DNA of 64,000 nucleotides from Clostridia bacterium (GTDB lineage: Bacteria; Bacillota; Clostridia; Monoglobales; Monoglobaceae): contig JAGAUW010000008.1 of the NCBI GenBank assembly GCA_017620615.1, positions 21,128-85,127 of the forward strand. Reading direction: 5' to 3'. Below, piece after piece: positions 1 to 8,385 of the stretch. A program made the position numbers and the translations under genes. How positions within the stretch are numbered: the first letter of the stretch is position 1; each line of letters begins with the position of its first letter. The notes under the pieces were generated by a model. The model saw only the letters and a list, made by a program, of their open reading frames with translations. It did not search any database and had not been told where the DNA came from.

Positions 1-848
1 TCAATTATTTCATGAACCTCCACAATGTCACAGTCATCCGGAACTTCAGCATGAACAGACGCAAGCACTCTTCCGGGGCCGTAATCATGGACAATCAAAT
101 CATGTACACCAACAATACTATCAGAATTCGAAATAATCTTACGGATTTTCTCAGTAGTATTCTTATCAGGGGTAGTCCCCAAAAGAAGTCCTATTGTATC
201 CATTGAAATTCCAAAGCCTGAATACATAATAAGCAGCGACACAGCCGTACCCACAACGCCGTCAAGGGGCGCAAAGTTTATAAGTTTTCCAAGCAAAGAT
301 GCGAGTATTACCGCCGAGGTTGCCACAACGTCGTTGAGATTATCCCTTGCCGCAGCCATAACAACGCCTGAATTTACAGCCTTGCCCATAGTGTGATTAT
401 ACCGATACATCCAGAACTTCACCGGCACAGAAATGCATAAAATTGCAAGAGGCCATGGTGAAAGCTGTATAGGAGCAGGGTTTAGCACCTTGCCAACTGA
501 TGACTTAAGAAGTTCAAATCCCACCAATATTATAATAAAAGAAACAATAAGTGCCGAAATATATTCATATCTTCCATGCCCGAAAGGATGCTCCTTGTCG
601 GGTTTTTTGCGGCTTAACTTTGCACCTATGATGGTCACCACCGAAGAGCCTGTGTCAGAAAGGTTATTGAACGCGTCAGATATTATGGCGATACTTTTCA
701 TAGACATTCCTACAACAATTTTAAGCACAAACAAAAGAAGATTGCACACAATTCCCAAAAGTCCAGCCACGGTGCAGACTTTTGTGCGAACTGTATCGTC
801 TGTCATCTCACGACCTTTTGAAATTTTATTAAGCAAATATTTTGTCAA
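1..848 (-). CDS. Cation diffusion facilitator (CDF) family efflux transporter, C-terminus cut by window edge
   Basis: Membrane antiporter expected to export divalent metals (Zn, Fe, Mn or Co) in exchange for protons. The frame is open to position 1, so the C-terminal cytoplasmic domain is incomplete. Visible in the translation: several hydrophobic segments, the metal-site motif DAFNNLSDTG in TM2 and the family signature HPFGHGRYEY just after it, then a second histidine/aspartate region (DNLNDVVATS) in TM5 and the start of the cytoplasmic domain. I place the start at a TTG (848) because GGAGG lies nine bases upstream (858-862) and the resulting N-terminus is typical of clostridial CDF proteins; an in-frame ATG at 806 would be an alternative. 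It follows dnaE by 16 bases, so it is probably the last gene of that transcript. The metal is not predictable from what is visible. Confidence 0.85.
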   Translation of the reverse strand, partial: MTKYLLNKISKGREMTDDTVRTKVCTVAGLLGIVCNLLLFVLKIVVGMSMKSIAIISDAFNNLSDTGSSVVTIIGAKLSRKKPDKEHPFGHGRYEYISALIVSFIIILVGFELLKSSVGKVLNPAPIQLSPWPLAILCISVPVKFWMYRYNHTMGKAVNSGVVMAAARDNLNDVVATSAVILASLLGKLINFAPLDGVVGTAVSLLIMYSGFGISMDTIGLLLGTTPDKNTTEKIRKIISNSDSIVGVHDLIVHDYGPGRVLASVHAEVPDDCDIVEVHEII

Positions 849-864
849 AGTTCAACGCCTCCGC

Positions 865-3800
865 TTATTTTACTTTTTTAACCGAGTCCTCACCAAGAAT
901 TTTTTCAAGAGCGGAAATCATTCTTTCATCCTTAAGCCACATACTTTTGGGTGCCTGCAAGGTTTCTTTGGTGTCTTCAAAATAGATTAACACAGGAACT
1001 ATTCCATTACTCCCGCCGAGAATTGCCTTTACCTGACTCATTTTTTCTTTATCGGAAGAATTCATCTTCAGGTAAAGCTTTCTAAAATCAGGTACCCAGC
1101 TTTCAAGAAATTCTACGCCCTCAAGCCGTATTTTTGTTCCTCTTTCCTCCTGAACATCCAGATTCCCCTGAATTATACAGAAGTTTTCTTCCTTCAATAA
1201 AGCATCAAACTTTTTCACTTGAGACGGAAAAACAAGAACTTCAATCTCACCCGTAAGGTCTTCGAAAGTGATATAAAGCATAATTTCACCGCGTTTGGTC
1301 AGCTGTTCTTTGCGCTTTGAAATCATTCCGCCAAGCTTCACCTTCATATCCGATGAAAATTTGTTATTTTCATTTTCAATGATTTCAAGAATGGTGGTGC
1401 TTGAATTTCTGCTTATAACATCTTCAAGTCCGTCAAGAGGATGCCCTGAAACATAAACTCCAAGATATTCCTTTTCAAAGTTGAGAAGGTCACGTTTTGG
1501 CATTTCGGGCATGTGGGGAAAATCATCAAATGGTGCTGCGTCTTCTTCAAACATGTTGAAAAAATCAAGCTGACCCGAAACCGCATTCTTTTGCTCCTTT
1601 ACCGCTGAATCAATAGTGTTTTCATAGACGCTCAAAAGCACGGAACGGTTTATATTGAGGCTGTCAAACACACCGCTTTTTATCATAGATTCCGCAAGGC
1701 GTTTGTTAAGCTTTTTGTCGGATATCCTCGTGCAAAAATCTTTAAATGATACAAATTCTCCATTTATCTTGCGTTCCTTTGTCATATCGTCAATAAATGC
1801 AGAACCTACATTCTTGATAGCAGCAAGTCCAAAACGAATATCCTTTCCGTCAGGAACAAAGCTGGTATAACTTTTATTTATGTCAGGAGGCAGTATCTTT
1901 ATTCCTAATTTTTTCGCCTCATTTATGTGTTTTGTGATTTTCGTGGAGTTTCCCAAAACGCTGGTGAGAAGTGCCGCATAAAATTCGGTGGGATAATGGC
2001 ACTTAAGCCATGCAGTCTGGTACGAAACAAAAGCGTATGCCGCCGCATGTGACTTGTTGAACGCATATTTTGCAAAATCCATCATTTCGTCAAAAATGGT
2101 TGTCGCTGTCTGCTCATCAATGCCACGGCTTATACCACCCTCAACCTCCACTTCGCCCTTTTCATTTTTTATTCCATAGACAAAGTTTTTGCGTTCCTGC
2201 TCCATCACCTCAGTCTTCTTTTTGGACATAGCTCGTCTCACCAAGTCAGCACGGCCAAGAGAATATCCGCCAAGCTCACGAACAATCTGCATAACCTGTT
2301 CCTGATAAACAATACAGCCGTATGTGACATCAAGGATATTTTCAAGAAGCGGATGCTTGTATTTCACGTTTCCGCTGTTTTTGTTTGCAATATACCGAGG
2401 AATAGAATCCATCGGTCCCGGTCGGTAAAGGGCAATTCCCGCTATTATATCTTCAATGGAGCCAGGAGAAAGTTCTTTCATAAACTCTTTCATTCCGGCA
2501 CTTTCAAGCTGGAATACACCGTCAGTTTCGCCCCTTGAAATCATTTCATAGGTTTCTTTGTCGGTCATATCAACTTCATCTATATTTATATCAATTCCGT
2601 GAGTATGTTTGATATTTTTCACTGCATCACGGATGACCGTAAGTGTGCGAAGACCCAGAAAATCCATTTTGAGAAGACCGAGTCGTTCAATGGTTGTCAT
2701 TGTGAACTGGGTTGTTATGACATCATCATTTCTTGAAAGTGGAACGTACGTCTGCACAGGCTCACGGGTAATAACCACCCCTGCCGCATGAGTTGAAGTG
2801 TGTCTTGGAAGCCCCTCAAACTCTGATGACACGTCGATAAGGCGCTTTACCTGAGGATCTGTTTCATACATCATTTTAAGCTGATTATTGCTTTCGAGTG
2901 CACTTTGGATGGTGACATTCAGTTCGTTGGGGATTTGCTTTGCAACGCTGTCCACAAAGCCATATGGCATATCAAGAGCCCTACCCGTGTCACGAATGGC
3001 AAGCTTTGCCGCCATTGTTCCAAAAGTGACTATTTGTGCAACACGGTCTGTCCCGTATTTTCTGTTTACATAGTCAATAACCTCACCTCGACGTTCATAG
3101 CAAAAGTCAACGTCAATATCAGGCATTGTAACACGCTCGGGATTTAAAAACCTCTCAAAAATAAGGTCATACTTTATTGGATCAATGCTTGTTATTTCAA
3201 GGCAATATGAAACGATACTTCCTGCCGCACTGCCTCTTCCCGGACCAACCATAATTCCATTTTCACGTGCAAAGTGTATAAAGTCCCATACAATCAGGAA
3301 GTAGTCCACATAGCCCATTTCCTCTATTGTTTTAAGTTCATATTCAAGTCTCTCACGTATTTCCGGCTCAGCATCGGGATATCGTCTCGCAAAGCCCTCA
3401 TAACAAAGCTTTCTTAGATACTCAGGTGATGTAAAACCATCAGGAATGTCGAATTTTGGCAAATGGAGTTTTCCAAACTCAATCTCCACATTGCACATAT
3501 CCGCAATCTTCTGTGTGTTTTCAAGTGCCTCAGGGATGTAGGAGAAAAGTTCTTTCATTTCGTCTTCGGATTTTACAAACATCTCCTGAGTGGACATTTT
3601 CATTCTGTTTTCGTCAAAAACAGTCTTTCCCATCTGGATACACATAAGTATATCTTGAAACTCTGCATCCTCACGTTTTACATAGTGAATATCATTCGTT
3701 GCAACGATGCCAAGGTCAAGTTCTCTGGCAAGGCGAACAAGCTCACGATTCAGCATTTTCTGTTCAAAAATGCCATGATCCTGAATTTCAATAAAGTAAT

Positions 3801-4305
3801 TTTCTTTGCCAAAAATATCAATAAATTCAAGAGCTGACTGTTTTGCACCATCATAATCATTATTCAGTATCTTTTTTGAAAGGACGCCTATCATACAGGC
3901 ACTCAGGGCTATTATCCCCTCGCTGTTTTCTCGAAGAACATCCATATCAATTCTTGGTTTATAATAAAATCCGTCAACATAGCCAATTGAAACAATGTTC
4001 ATCAAATTTTTATAGCCAATATTGTTTTTTGCGAGCAAAATAAGATGTGAACTTGAGGAGTCAAGCTCGTGAGTTTTATCTTTGTGACCACGGGACGCAA
4101 CATAAACTTCACAGCCAAGAACTGGCTTTATACCTATACTTTTTGCATATTCATAAAAATCAACCACGCCAAACATACAGCCATGGTCTGTTATTGCCAT
4201 TGCTGTTTGTCCAAGTTCTTTTGCTCTGTCCAGTATTTTTTTTATTGTACCTTCTCCATCAAGAAGGCTGAACGCTGTATGTGTATGCAAATGTGCAAAT
4301 GCCAT
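865..4305 (-). CDS. dnaE: DNA polymerase III alpha subunit, DnaE type
   Basis: Replicative C-family DNA polymerase, 1146 residues, the normal length for DnaE. Order of domains: N-terminal PHP domain (HLHTH at residues 5-9, ITDHG near 40), polymerase palm with GPGRGSAAGS and the catalytic PDIDVDF (Asp396 and Asp398), fingers and tandem helix-hairpin-helix region, then a C-terminal OB fold (region with KLGGMISKRKEQ and ITFEDLTGEIEV). It lacks the inserted exonuclease of PolC. In Firmicutes that carry both, DnaE extends RNA primers at the fork while PolC does bulk synthesis; PolC is not in this window. I chose the ATG at 4305 because AAAGGATG lies just upstream; an in-frame start 48 bases earlier would overlap whiA. 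Gene order whiA-dnaE is seen in other Clostridia. Confidence 0.97.
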   Translation of the reverse strand: MAFAHLHTHTAFSLLDGEGTIKKILDRAKELGQTAMAITDHGCMFGVVDFYEYAKSIGIKPVLGCEVYVASRGHKDKTHELDSSSSHLILLAKNNIGYKNLMNIVSIGYVDGFYYKPRIDMDVLRENSEGIIALSACMIGVLSKKILNNDYDGAKQSALEFIDIFGKENYFIEIQDHGIFEQKMLNRELVRLARELDLGIVATNDIHYVKREDAEFQDILMCIQMGKTVFDENRMKMSTQEMFVKSEDEMKELFSYIPEALENTQKIADMCNVEIEFGKLHLPKFDIPDGFTSPEYLRKLCYEGFARRYPDAEPEIRERLEYELKTIEEMGYVDYFLIVWDFIHFARENGIMVGPGRGSAAGSIVSYCLEITSIDPIKYDLIFERFLNPERVTMPDIDVDFCYERRGEVIDYVNRKYGTDRVAQIVTFGTMAAKLAIRDTGRALDMPYGFVDSVAKQIPNELNVTIQSALESNNQLKMMYETDPQVKRLIDVSSEFEGLPRHTSTHAAGVVITREPVQTYVPLSRNDDVITTQFTMTTIERLGLLKMDFLGLRTLTVIRDAVKNIKHTHGIDINIDEVDMTDKETYEMISRGETDGVFQLESAGMKEFMKELSPGSIEDIIAGIALYRPGPMDSIPRYIANKNSGNVKYKHPLLENILDVTYGCIVYQEQVMQIVRELGGYSLGRADLVRRAMSKKKTEVMEQERKNFVYGIKNEKGEVEVEGGISRGIDEQTATTIFDEMMDFAKYAFNKSHAAAYAFVSYQTAWLKCHYPTEFYAALLTSVLGNSTKITKHINEAKKLGIKILPPDINKSYTSFVPDGKDIRFGLAAIKNVGSAFIDDMTKERKINGEFVSFKDFCTRISDKKLNKRLAESMIKSGVFDSLNINRSVLLSVYENTIDSAVKEQKNAVSGQLDFFNMFEEDAAPFDDFPHMPEMPKRDLLNFEKEYLGVYVSGHPLDGLEDVISRNSSTTILEIIENENNKFSSDMKVKLGGMISKRKEQLTKRGEIMLYITFEDLTGEIEVLVFPSQVKKFDALLKEENFCIIQGNLDVQEERGTKIRLEGVEFLESWVPDFRKLYLKMNSSDKEKMSQVKAILGGSNGIVPVLIYFEDTKETLQAPKSMWLKDERMISALEKILGEDSVKKVK

Positions 4306-4336
4306 TGTTTTCACATCCTTTTTCTCTGGTTTTTCC

Positions 4337-5212
4337 CTACAAGTTTTCTGCAATATCCAAAATTCTTTTTAAACGGTGATTTACTCCTGACTTTGAAAGC
4401 GGCGGAATTATTTTTTTGCCAAGCTGTTCAAGGCTCAAATCCTTATAATATAGCCTTAAAACAGCCACTTCTTTGAGGTCATCGGGAAGATTGTCAATCC
4501 CCATAAATTTTTCTATATCTTCTATTGCTCTTATGTGACGGCTTGATGCCTCCATAACCTTGTCCATATTGGCAGTCTCGCCGTTTGATGTCCTCGTTAT
4601 TTCACTCCGTACCTCTTTTTCAATTTTTACATTGAGTATTTCCATTTGCGCACTGAACGCACCCATATGAGCCAATGCATCGCATATAATATCACTGTTT
4701 TTTGTATAAAGCACAAACCCATTATTCTTTTTAATAGTACGAAATCCAAGTCCCATATTTTCAAGAAGTTTTTTAAACTCGCTGTGAATATATGTACTGT
4801 ACATCTTGAATTCCATATTATAATTTTTATTGGGGTCAGTCATTGTTCCCCCACCCAAAAAAGCGCCCCTCAAAAACGCCGCACTGCAACATTCGTTTTT
4901 TATGAGATTTTGAGAAAAACCGCTTTTTTGATTTTCATATTCAAGGATTTTTTGTAAAACCTTTTTATCGGACAAAACACAAAAATAACTGCTTTTGAGA
5001 CTTTTTATCTGAACATCTGTATCAAGACAGGATTTCAAAAGTGTCGCAAACCTCTGTATTGCATCAAAACTTTCAAGCGAAACCCTGATTTCTGTACCCC
5101 GGAATTTGCCCGCAAACATCAAAATCCCCATCATTTCCGCTTCACAGCAGCAAGACTCACTTATCTCAAGTTTTGAAAGCATTTCCTTTGTCCTTTGAGA
5201 AAAAGTTTTCAC
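4337..5212 (-). CDS. whiA: DNA-binding protein WhiA
   Basis: 291-residue WhiA family protein. The family combines a degenerate LAGLIDADG homing-endonuclease fold with a C-terminal helix-turn-helix; here the first is seen around LRGAFLGGGTM and the second near the end (PPLSKSGVNHRLKRILDIA). In Streptomyces WhiA activates sporulation septation genes; in Bacillus it affects cell division and chromosome segregation. The start is GTG at 5212, with AAAGGAGG a few bases upstream. It lies 32 bases after murB. In many Clostridia rapZ and yvcK sit between murB and whiA; they are not here (see findings). Confidence 0.95.
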   Translation of the reverse strand: MKTFSQRTKEMLSKLEISESCCCEAEMMGILMFAGKFRGTEIRVSLESFDAIQRFATLLKSCLDTDVQIKSLKSSYFCVLSDKKVLQKILEYENQKSGFSQNLIKNECCSAAFLRGAFLGGGTMTDPNKNYNMEFKMYSTYIHSEFKKLLENMGLGFRTIKKNNGFVLYTKNSDIICDALAHMGAFSAQMEILNVKIEKEVRSEITRTSNGETANMDKVMEASSRHIRAIEDIEKFMGIDNLPDDLKEVAVLRLYYKDLSLEQLGKKIIPPLSKSGVNHRLKRILDIAENL

Positions 5213-5244
5213 ACAAAAACCTCCTTTCGCAGTTTTCCTATATC

Positions 5245-6144
5245 TTAAAATTCACCTATCATTTTAACTTCAGTTTCAAGCGTTACTCCAAAATTTTCCA
5301 AAACAACTTTTTGAATGTATTCAATAAGGTCAAGAACATCCTTTGCCGTAGCGTTTCCTGTGTTTATTATGAAGCCTGCGTGCTTCTGGGAAACCTGAGC
5401 ACCACCTATCCCATAACCTTTTAGCCCCGACTGTTCAATAAGTGCCCCCGCAAAATATCCAACCGGTCTTTTGAAAACGCTTCCGGCACTGGGCTTTTCA
5501 AGAGGCTGTTTTGACGTACGCCTGCTTGTATAGTCATCCATCCTTTTTCTTATTTCACAAGGATTGTCAGCTTTGAGAGTAAGAGTACACCCCAAAACTA
5601 TATAATCATTCTTGGAAAAAAGGCTGGTTCTGTACCCAAAGTCACAATTTCCATTTGAAACAGTGAAAATTTCTCCATTTTTGTCCATATACTCTACGGA
5701 TTTTATAACTTCTTTAATTTCGTGCTCATAAGCACCGGCATTCATAAAAACCGCACCACCAATGCTCCCGGGAATTCCCGATGCAAATTCAAGTCCTGAA
5801 AGTCCTTGACGCTGTACATAATTTGCCACCTTTGATAAAAGAGCACCACTTTCAACATAACATTCATTTTCAAATATTTCAATGTTATCCATCTGTTTTC
5901 CAAGGCAAATAACCACACCGCGTATCCCTTTGTCACCAACCAGCAAATTTGACCCGTTACCCAGCACAAAAAAAGGCATTTTTGCCTCTTTTATAACGGC
6001 AATAATCTGCGTCAACTGTTCTTTGTTCTGCGGCATCAAAAACCAATCTGCACTGCCACCTATTTTAAATGTTGTGTGATTTTTCATAGGCTCATTTTGG
6101 AAAACATTTTCTTTGCCTAATATCTCTTCAAAAATTTCGCGCAT
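5245..6144 (-). CDS. murB: UDP-N-acetylenolpyruvoylglucosamine reductase
   Basis: Cytosolic FAD enzyme that reduces UDP-GlcNAc-enolpyruvate to UDP-MurNAc with NADPH, the second committed step of peptidoglycan precursor synthesis. 299 residues, the short type II form. FAD-binding motifs are visible at residues 62-76 (GNGSNLLVGDKGIRG) and 123-140 (GIPGSIGGAVFMNAGAYE). Catalytic residues fit Arg172 (GYRTSLF), Ser222 (KPSAGSVFKRP) and a C-terminal glutamate in LETEVKMIG (about 292). It sits in the hprK-PHP-murB-whiA-dnaE run with short gaps, so it is probably co-transcribed. Confidence 0.97.
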   Translation of the reverse strand: MREIFEEILGKENVFQNEPMKNHTTFKIGGSADWFLMPQNKEQLTQIIAVIKEAKMPFFVLGNGSNLLVGDKGIRGVVICLGKQMDNIEIFENECYVESGALLSKVANYVQRQGLSGLEFASGIPGSIGGAVFMNAGAYEHEIKEVIKSVEYMDKNGEIFTVSNGNCDFGYRTSLFSKNDYIVLGCTLTLKADNPCEIRKRMDDYTSRRTSKQPLEKPSAGSVFKRPVGYFAGALIEQSGLKGYGIGGAQVSQKHAGFIINTGNATAKDVLDLIEYIQKVVLENFGVTLETEVKMIGEF

Positions 6145-6158
6145 AATATCTGCCTTTC

Positions 6159-6890
6159 CTATTCCTCAAATTTGAACACCTTGTTCTTCTTTTTCGATAT
6201 ATATTCTATGAACCTTTCTGCCGTTAAATTCATAACCAGTCTTTCCGGAAAATCAATTTCCTCAAGCATTTCAATTGCCTTTGATACCTCTCCCACTTTG
6301 CTCATAAAATGGGCATCCGAATTGACCACCACCGGCGTTTCATATTTTTTGCACGCCATAGCAATTTCTCTGCATATTTCAATATTCCCGGGTCTTGAAA
6401 TAAAGGAATGATTGTTTATTTCAATGCATTTGTTTTTCTCTTTTGCCCGCTTCACCACCGCATTAATATCGAAAGGATAATCCGGTGAGCCGATGTGTCC
6501 CAGAATATCAACATACTCATTTTCGATTACATTGAGCCACGTCTTTGTGTGGTCACCGCCTCTTTCCTCCTGGTATGTTGGTGGATGGATTGACGCAATC
6601 ACAACCTCCAAGTCACAGAGGACTCTCTCGAGGATGTCGATATCTCCATTCGCATTCAGAATATTTACCTCTGCACCGCAAAGGAGTTTTACTCCCTCAA
6701 TCATCCTTGGCAGTGCTTTGAAATACATAAAATGCCACATATGCGGCGCATCGCCAATACTCGGTGCATGATTAGTCATTGCAACCAACTCAAGTCCTTT
6801 TCTTTTTGCAGCGAGCATATTTTCATAAAGGGTGCTGTATGCATGTGTGCTCACATTTGTATGTGTGTGAACGTCTGTCAAAATCTTCAT
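6159..6890 (-). CDS. PHP-domain phosphatase, YcdX-like
   Basis: 243-residue PHP (polymerase and histidinol phosphatase) domain protein. The metal ligands expected for the family are visible: DVHTHTNVS at residues 6-14, a second histidine in MTNHAPS, a histidine near ASIHPPTY, a CIEINNHS segment and the C-terminal VNSDAHF. The IGDAPHMWHF segment resembles the YcdX subgroup, whose members are trinuclear-zinc phosphatases of unsettled physiological substrate. A histidinol phosphatase role is less likely because a separate hisK is present at 54984-55769. It lies between hprK and murB with gaps of 27 and 14 bases. Substrate unknown. Confidence 0.85.
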   Translation of the reverse strand: MKILTDVHTHTNVSTHAYSTLYENMLAAKRKGLELVAMTNHAPSIGDAPHMWHFMYFKALPRMIEGVKLLCGAEVNILNANGDIDILERVLCDLEVVIASIHPPTYQEERGGDHTKTWLNVIENEYVDILGHIGSPDYPFDINAVVKRAKEKNKCIEINNHSFISRPGNIEICREIAMACKKYETPVVVNSDAHFMSKVGEVSKAIEMLEEIDFPERLVMNLTAERFIEYISKKKNKVFKFEE

Positions 6891-6917
6891 TTTACTTTTT
6901 TCTCCGTTTTTCGATGC

Positions 6918-7838
6918 TTATTCGCTCATTTGTTCCATAAGTCTGTTATTAAGTTCTTCCGCGGCATTATAGCCCATTCGGCGCTGTCTGTTGTTCATCG
7001 CTGCAATTTCAAAAATTACCGCGAGGTTTCTGCCGGGGCGGATTGGAATAACGAGCGAGGGAACATCTATGCCAAGTATTTCGGTATAATTATCCACTAG
7101 GCCAAGTCGGTCATACTGTTTGCCTTTTTGCCATGATTCAAGGTGAATAACAAGATCGATTTTTTCTGTATCCTTGACTGCACCCATACCAAAAATTTTC
7201 TTTACGTCAACAATGCCAATACCGCGCATTTCAATGAAGTGGCGGATAATTTCAGGTGACGAGCCAACCAGGGTCTTTGATGAAACGCGACGTATTTCCA
7301 CAGCATCATCAGCAACAAGTCGGTGGCCTCTCTTCATAAGTTCAACAGCCGCCTCGCTTTTTCCTATTCCGCTTTCACCAAGGATAAGAATACCCTCGCC
7401 ATAAACCTCAACCAAAACCCCATGTCTCGTAATTCTTGGAGCAAGCTCAATATTAAGAAATGCAATAAGAGCACTCATAAAACTTGATGTTCCAAGTGAT
7501 GTCCTAAGAATGTTTATTTCGTGTTTTTTAGCGGCTTCCAGCATTTCTTCAGGGACTTCCATTTCACGGCTCACAACAGCCGCCGGGATTTTTTTGCTAA
7601 AAAACTCATCAAAACGTTTGTATCTTTCATCAGACGAAAGCGATGCTAAATAGGTGTTTTCAACCATGCCAAAAATCTGTAGCCGTTTAGGGTCAAAATA
7701 ATCAAAAAAGCCCGCCATAGGAAGTCCGGGACGATTTACATCCGTAGTAGATACCAATGTGTCTCTGTGGGGCACATACACCTCTTCAAGTTTGAATTCA
7801 TCTATAATTTTACTCAATTTAACTGAAAATTCTTCCAT
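6918..7838 (-). CDS. hprK: HPr kinase/phosphorylase
   Basis: Bifunctional enzyme that phosphorylates and dephosphorylates Ser46 of HPr and so drives carbon catabolite repression through CcpA in Firmicutes. 306 residues. An N-terminal regulatory domain is followed by the kinase domain with Walker A GESGIGKS (154-161), the following HRLVADDAVEI and the signature EMRGIGIVDVKKIFG. The start is set at ATG 7838; an upstream in-frame GTG overlaps the AAAGGAG ribosome site. It heads the run toward murB, whiA and dnaE. HPr and PTS genes are not in the window. Confidence 0.96.
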   Translation of the reverse strand: MEEFSVKLSKIIDEFKLEEVYVPHRDTLVSTTDVNRPGLPMAGFFDYFDPKRLQIFGMVENTYLASLSSDERYKRFDEFFSKKIPAAVVSREMEVPEEMLEAAKKHEINILRTSLGTSSFMSALIAFLNIELAPRITRHGVLVEVYGEGILILGESGIGKSEAAVELMKRGHRLVADDAVEIRRVSSKTLVGSSPEIIRHFIEMRGIGIVDVKKIFGMGAVKDTEKIDLVIHLESWQKGKQYDRLGLVDNYTEILGIDVPSLVIPIRPGRNLAVIFEIAAMNNRQRRMGYNAAEELNNRLMEQMSE

Positions 7839-7953
7839 AACAAAAAGCACTCCTTTGACTCTTTTGTATTTTCTTCTTTATAGTATATCACAATTAACAA
7901 TTTTTGCAAATAGATATAAAAAATTTTGTTATAATAATATTATATTTTCTGTA

Positions 7954-7982
7954 TTGACTTTTTCAAATCTTTATGGTATTAT
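7954..7982 (+). promoter_or_regulatory. Promoter of the tRNA-Asp/tRNA-Thr unit
   Basis: Sigma-A-like promoter: -35 TTGACT (7954-7959), 17-base spacer, -10 TATTAT (7977-7982). The first tRNA base follows about 20 bases later. Confidence 0.75.
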
Positions 7983-8001
7983 ATCAAAGTGGTTTTCATG
8001 T

Positions 8002-8078
8002 GGTCCGGTAGTTCAGTTGGTTAGAATGCCAGCCTGTCACGCTGGAGGTCGTGGGTTCGAGCCCCATCCGGATCGCCA
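8002..8078 (+). tRNA. tRNA-Asp (anticodon GTC)
   Basis: Full cloverleaf with CCA encoded. Acceptor GGTCCGG pairs with CCGGATC (one G-U), the anticodon loop reads CTGTCAC and the T arm contains GTTCGAG. Confidence 0.97.
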
Positions 8079-8081
8079 TAC

Positions 8082-8157
<76 letters not shown>

Positions 8158-8159
8158 CT

Positions 8160-8200
8160 AAGAAAAACTCCGAAAGCATCGCTTTCGGAGTTTTTCTTAT
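8160..8200. terminator. Bidirectional terminator after the tRNA pair
   Basis: Long hairpin: AAAACTCCGAAAGC, loop ATC, GCTTTCGGAGTTTT, with T and A runs on the two sides. It serves the tRNA unit on the plus strand and the feo genes on the minus strand. Confidence 0.9.
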
Positions 8201-8202
8201 TT

Positions 8203-8364
8203 CTAGTTACAACCACAACCGTGAGAGTCGCCAGACTTTCTGCAACACGTGTCACTGTAAGGACACCCTATACACTTTTTCCCGCTTTTCTTTGATTTGT
8301 AAATATACAGTGAAACAAACCCTATAATAACTATCAAAACGAAAATAATAATAAGATTTTCCAC
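8203..8364 (-). CDS. FeoB-associated Cys-rich membrane protein
   Basis: A 53-residue gene, GTG start at 8364 with AAGGAG upstream. One N-terminal transmembrane helix (about residues 4-22: IIIFVLIVIIGFVSLYIY) is followed by a lysine-rich turn and a Cys-rich tail with CIGCPYSDTCC and a final GCGCN. This matches the small FeoB-associated proteins found directly downstream of feoB in many Firmicutes; the cysteines may bind Fe2+ during delivery or uptake, but the role is not proven. It starts 21 bases after the feoB stop, so it is in the feo operon. Confidence 0.85.
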   Translation of the reverse strand: MENLIIIFVLIVIIGFVSLYIYKSKKSGKKCIGCPYSDTCCRKSGDSHGCGCN

Positions 8365-8385
8365 AAAAGTCAGCTCCTTTTTTCG

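Noticed and set aside
433..990. Open frame of 185 codons on the plus strand over the CDF gene and dnaE end
   Set aside because: Antisense to two clear genes, with no recognisable protein features or ribosome site; a shadow frame.
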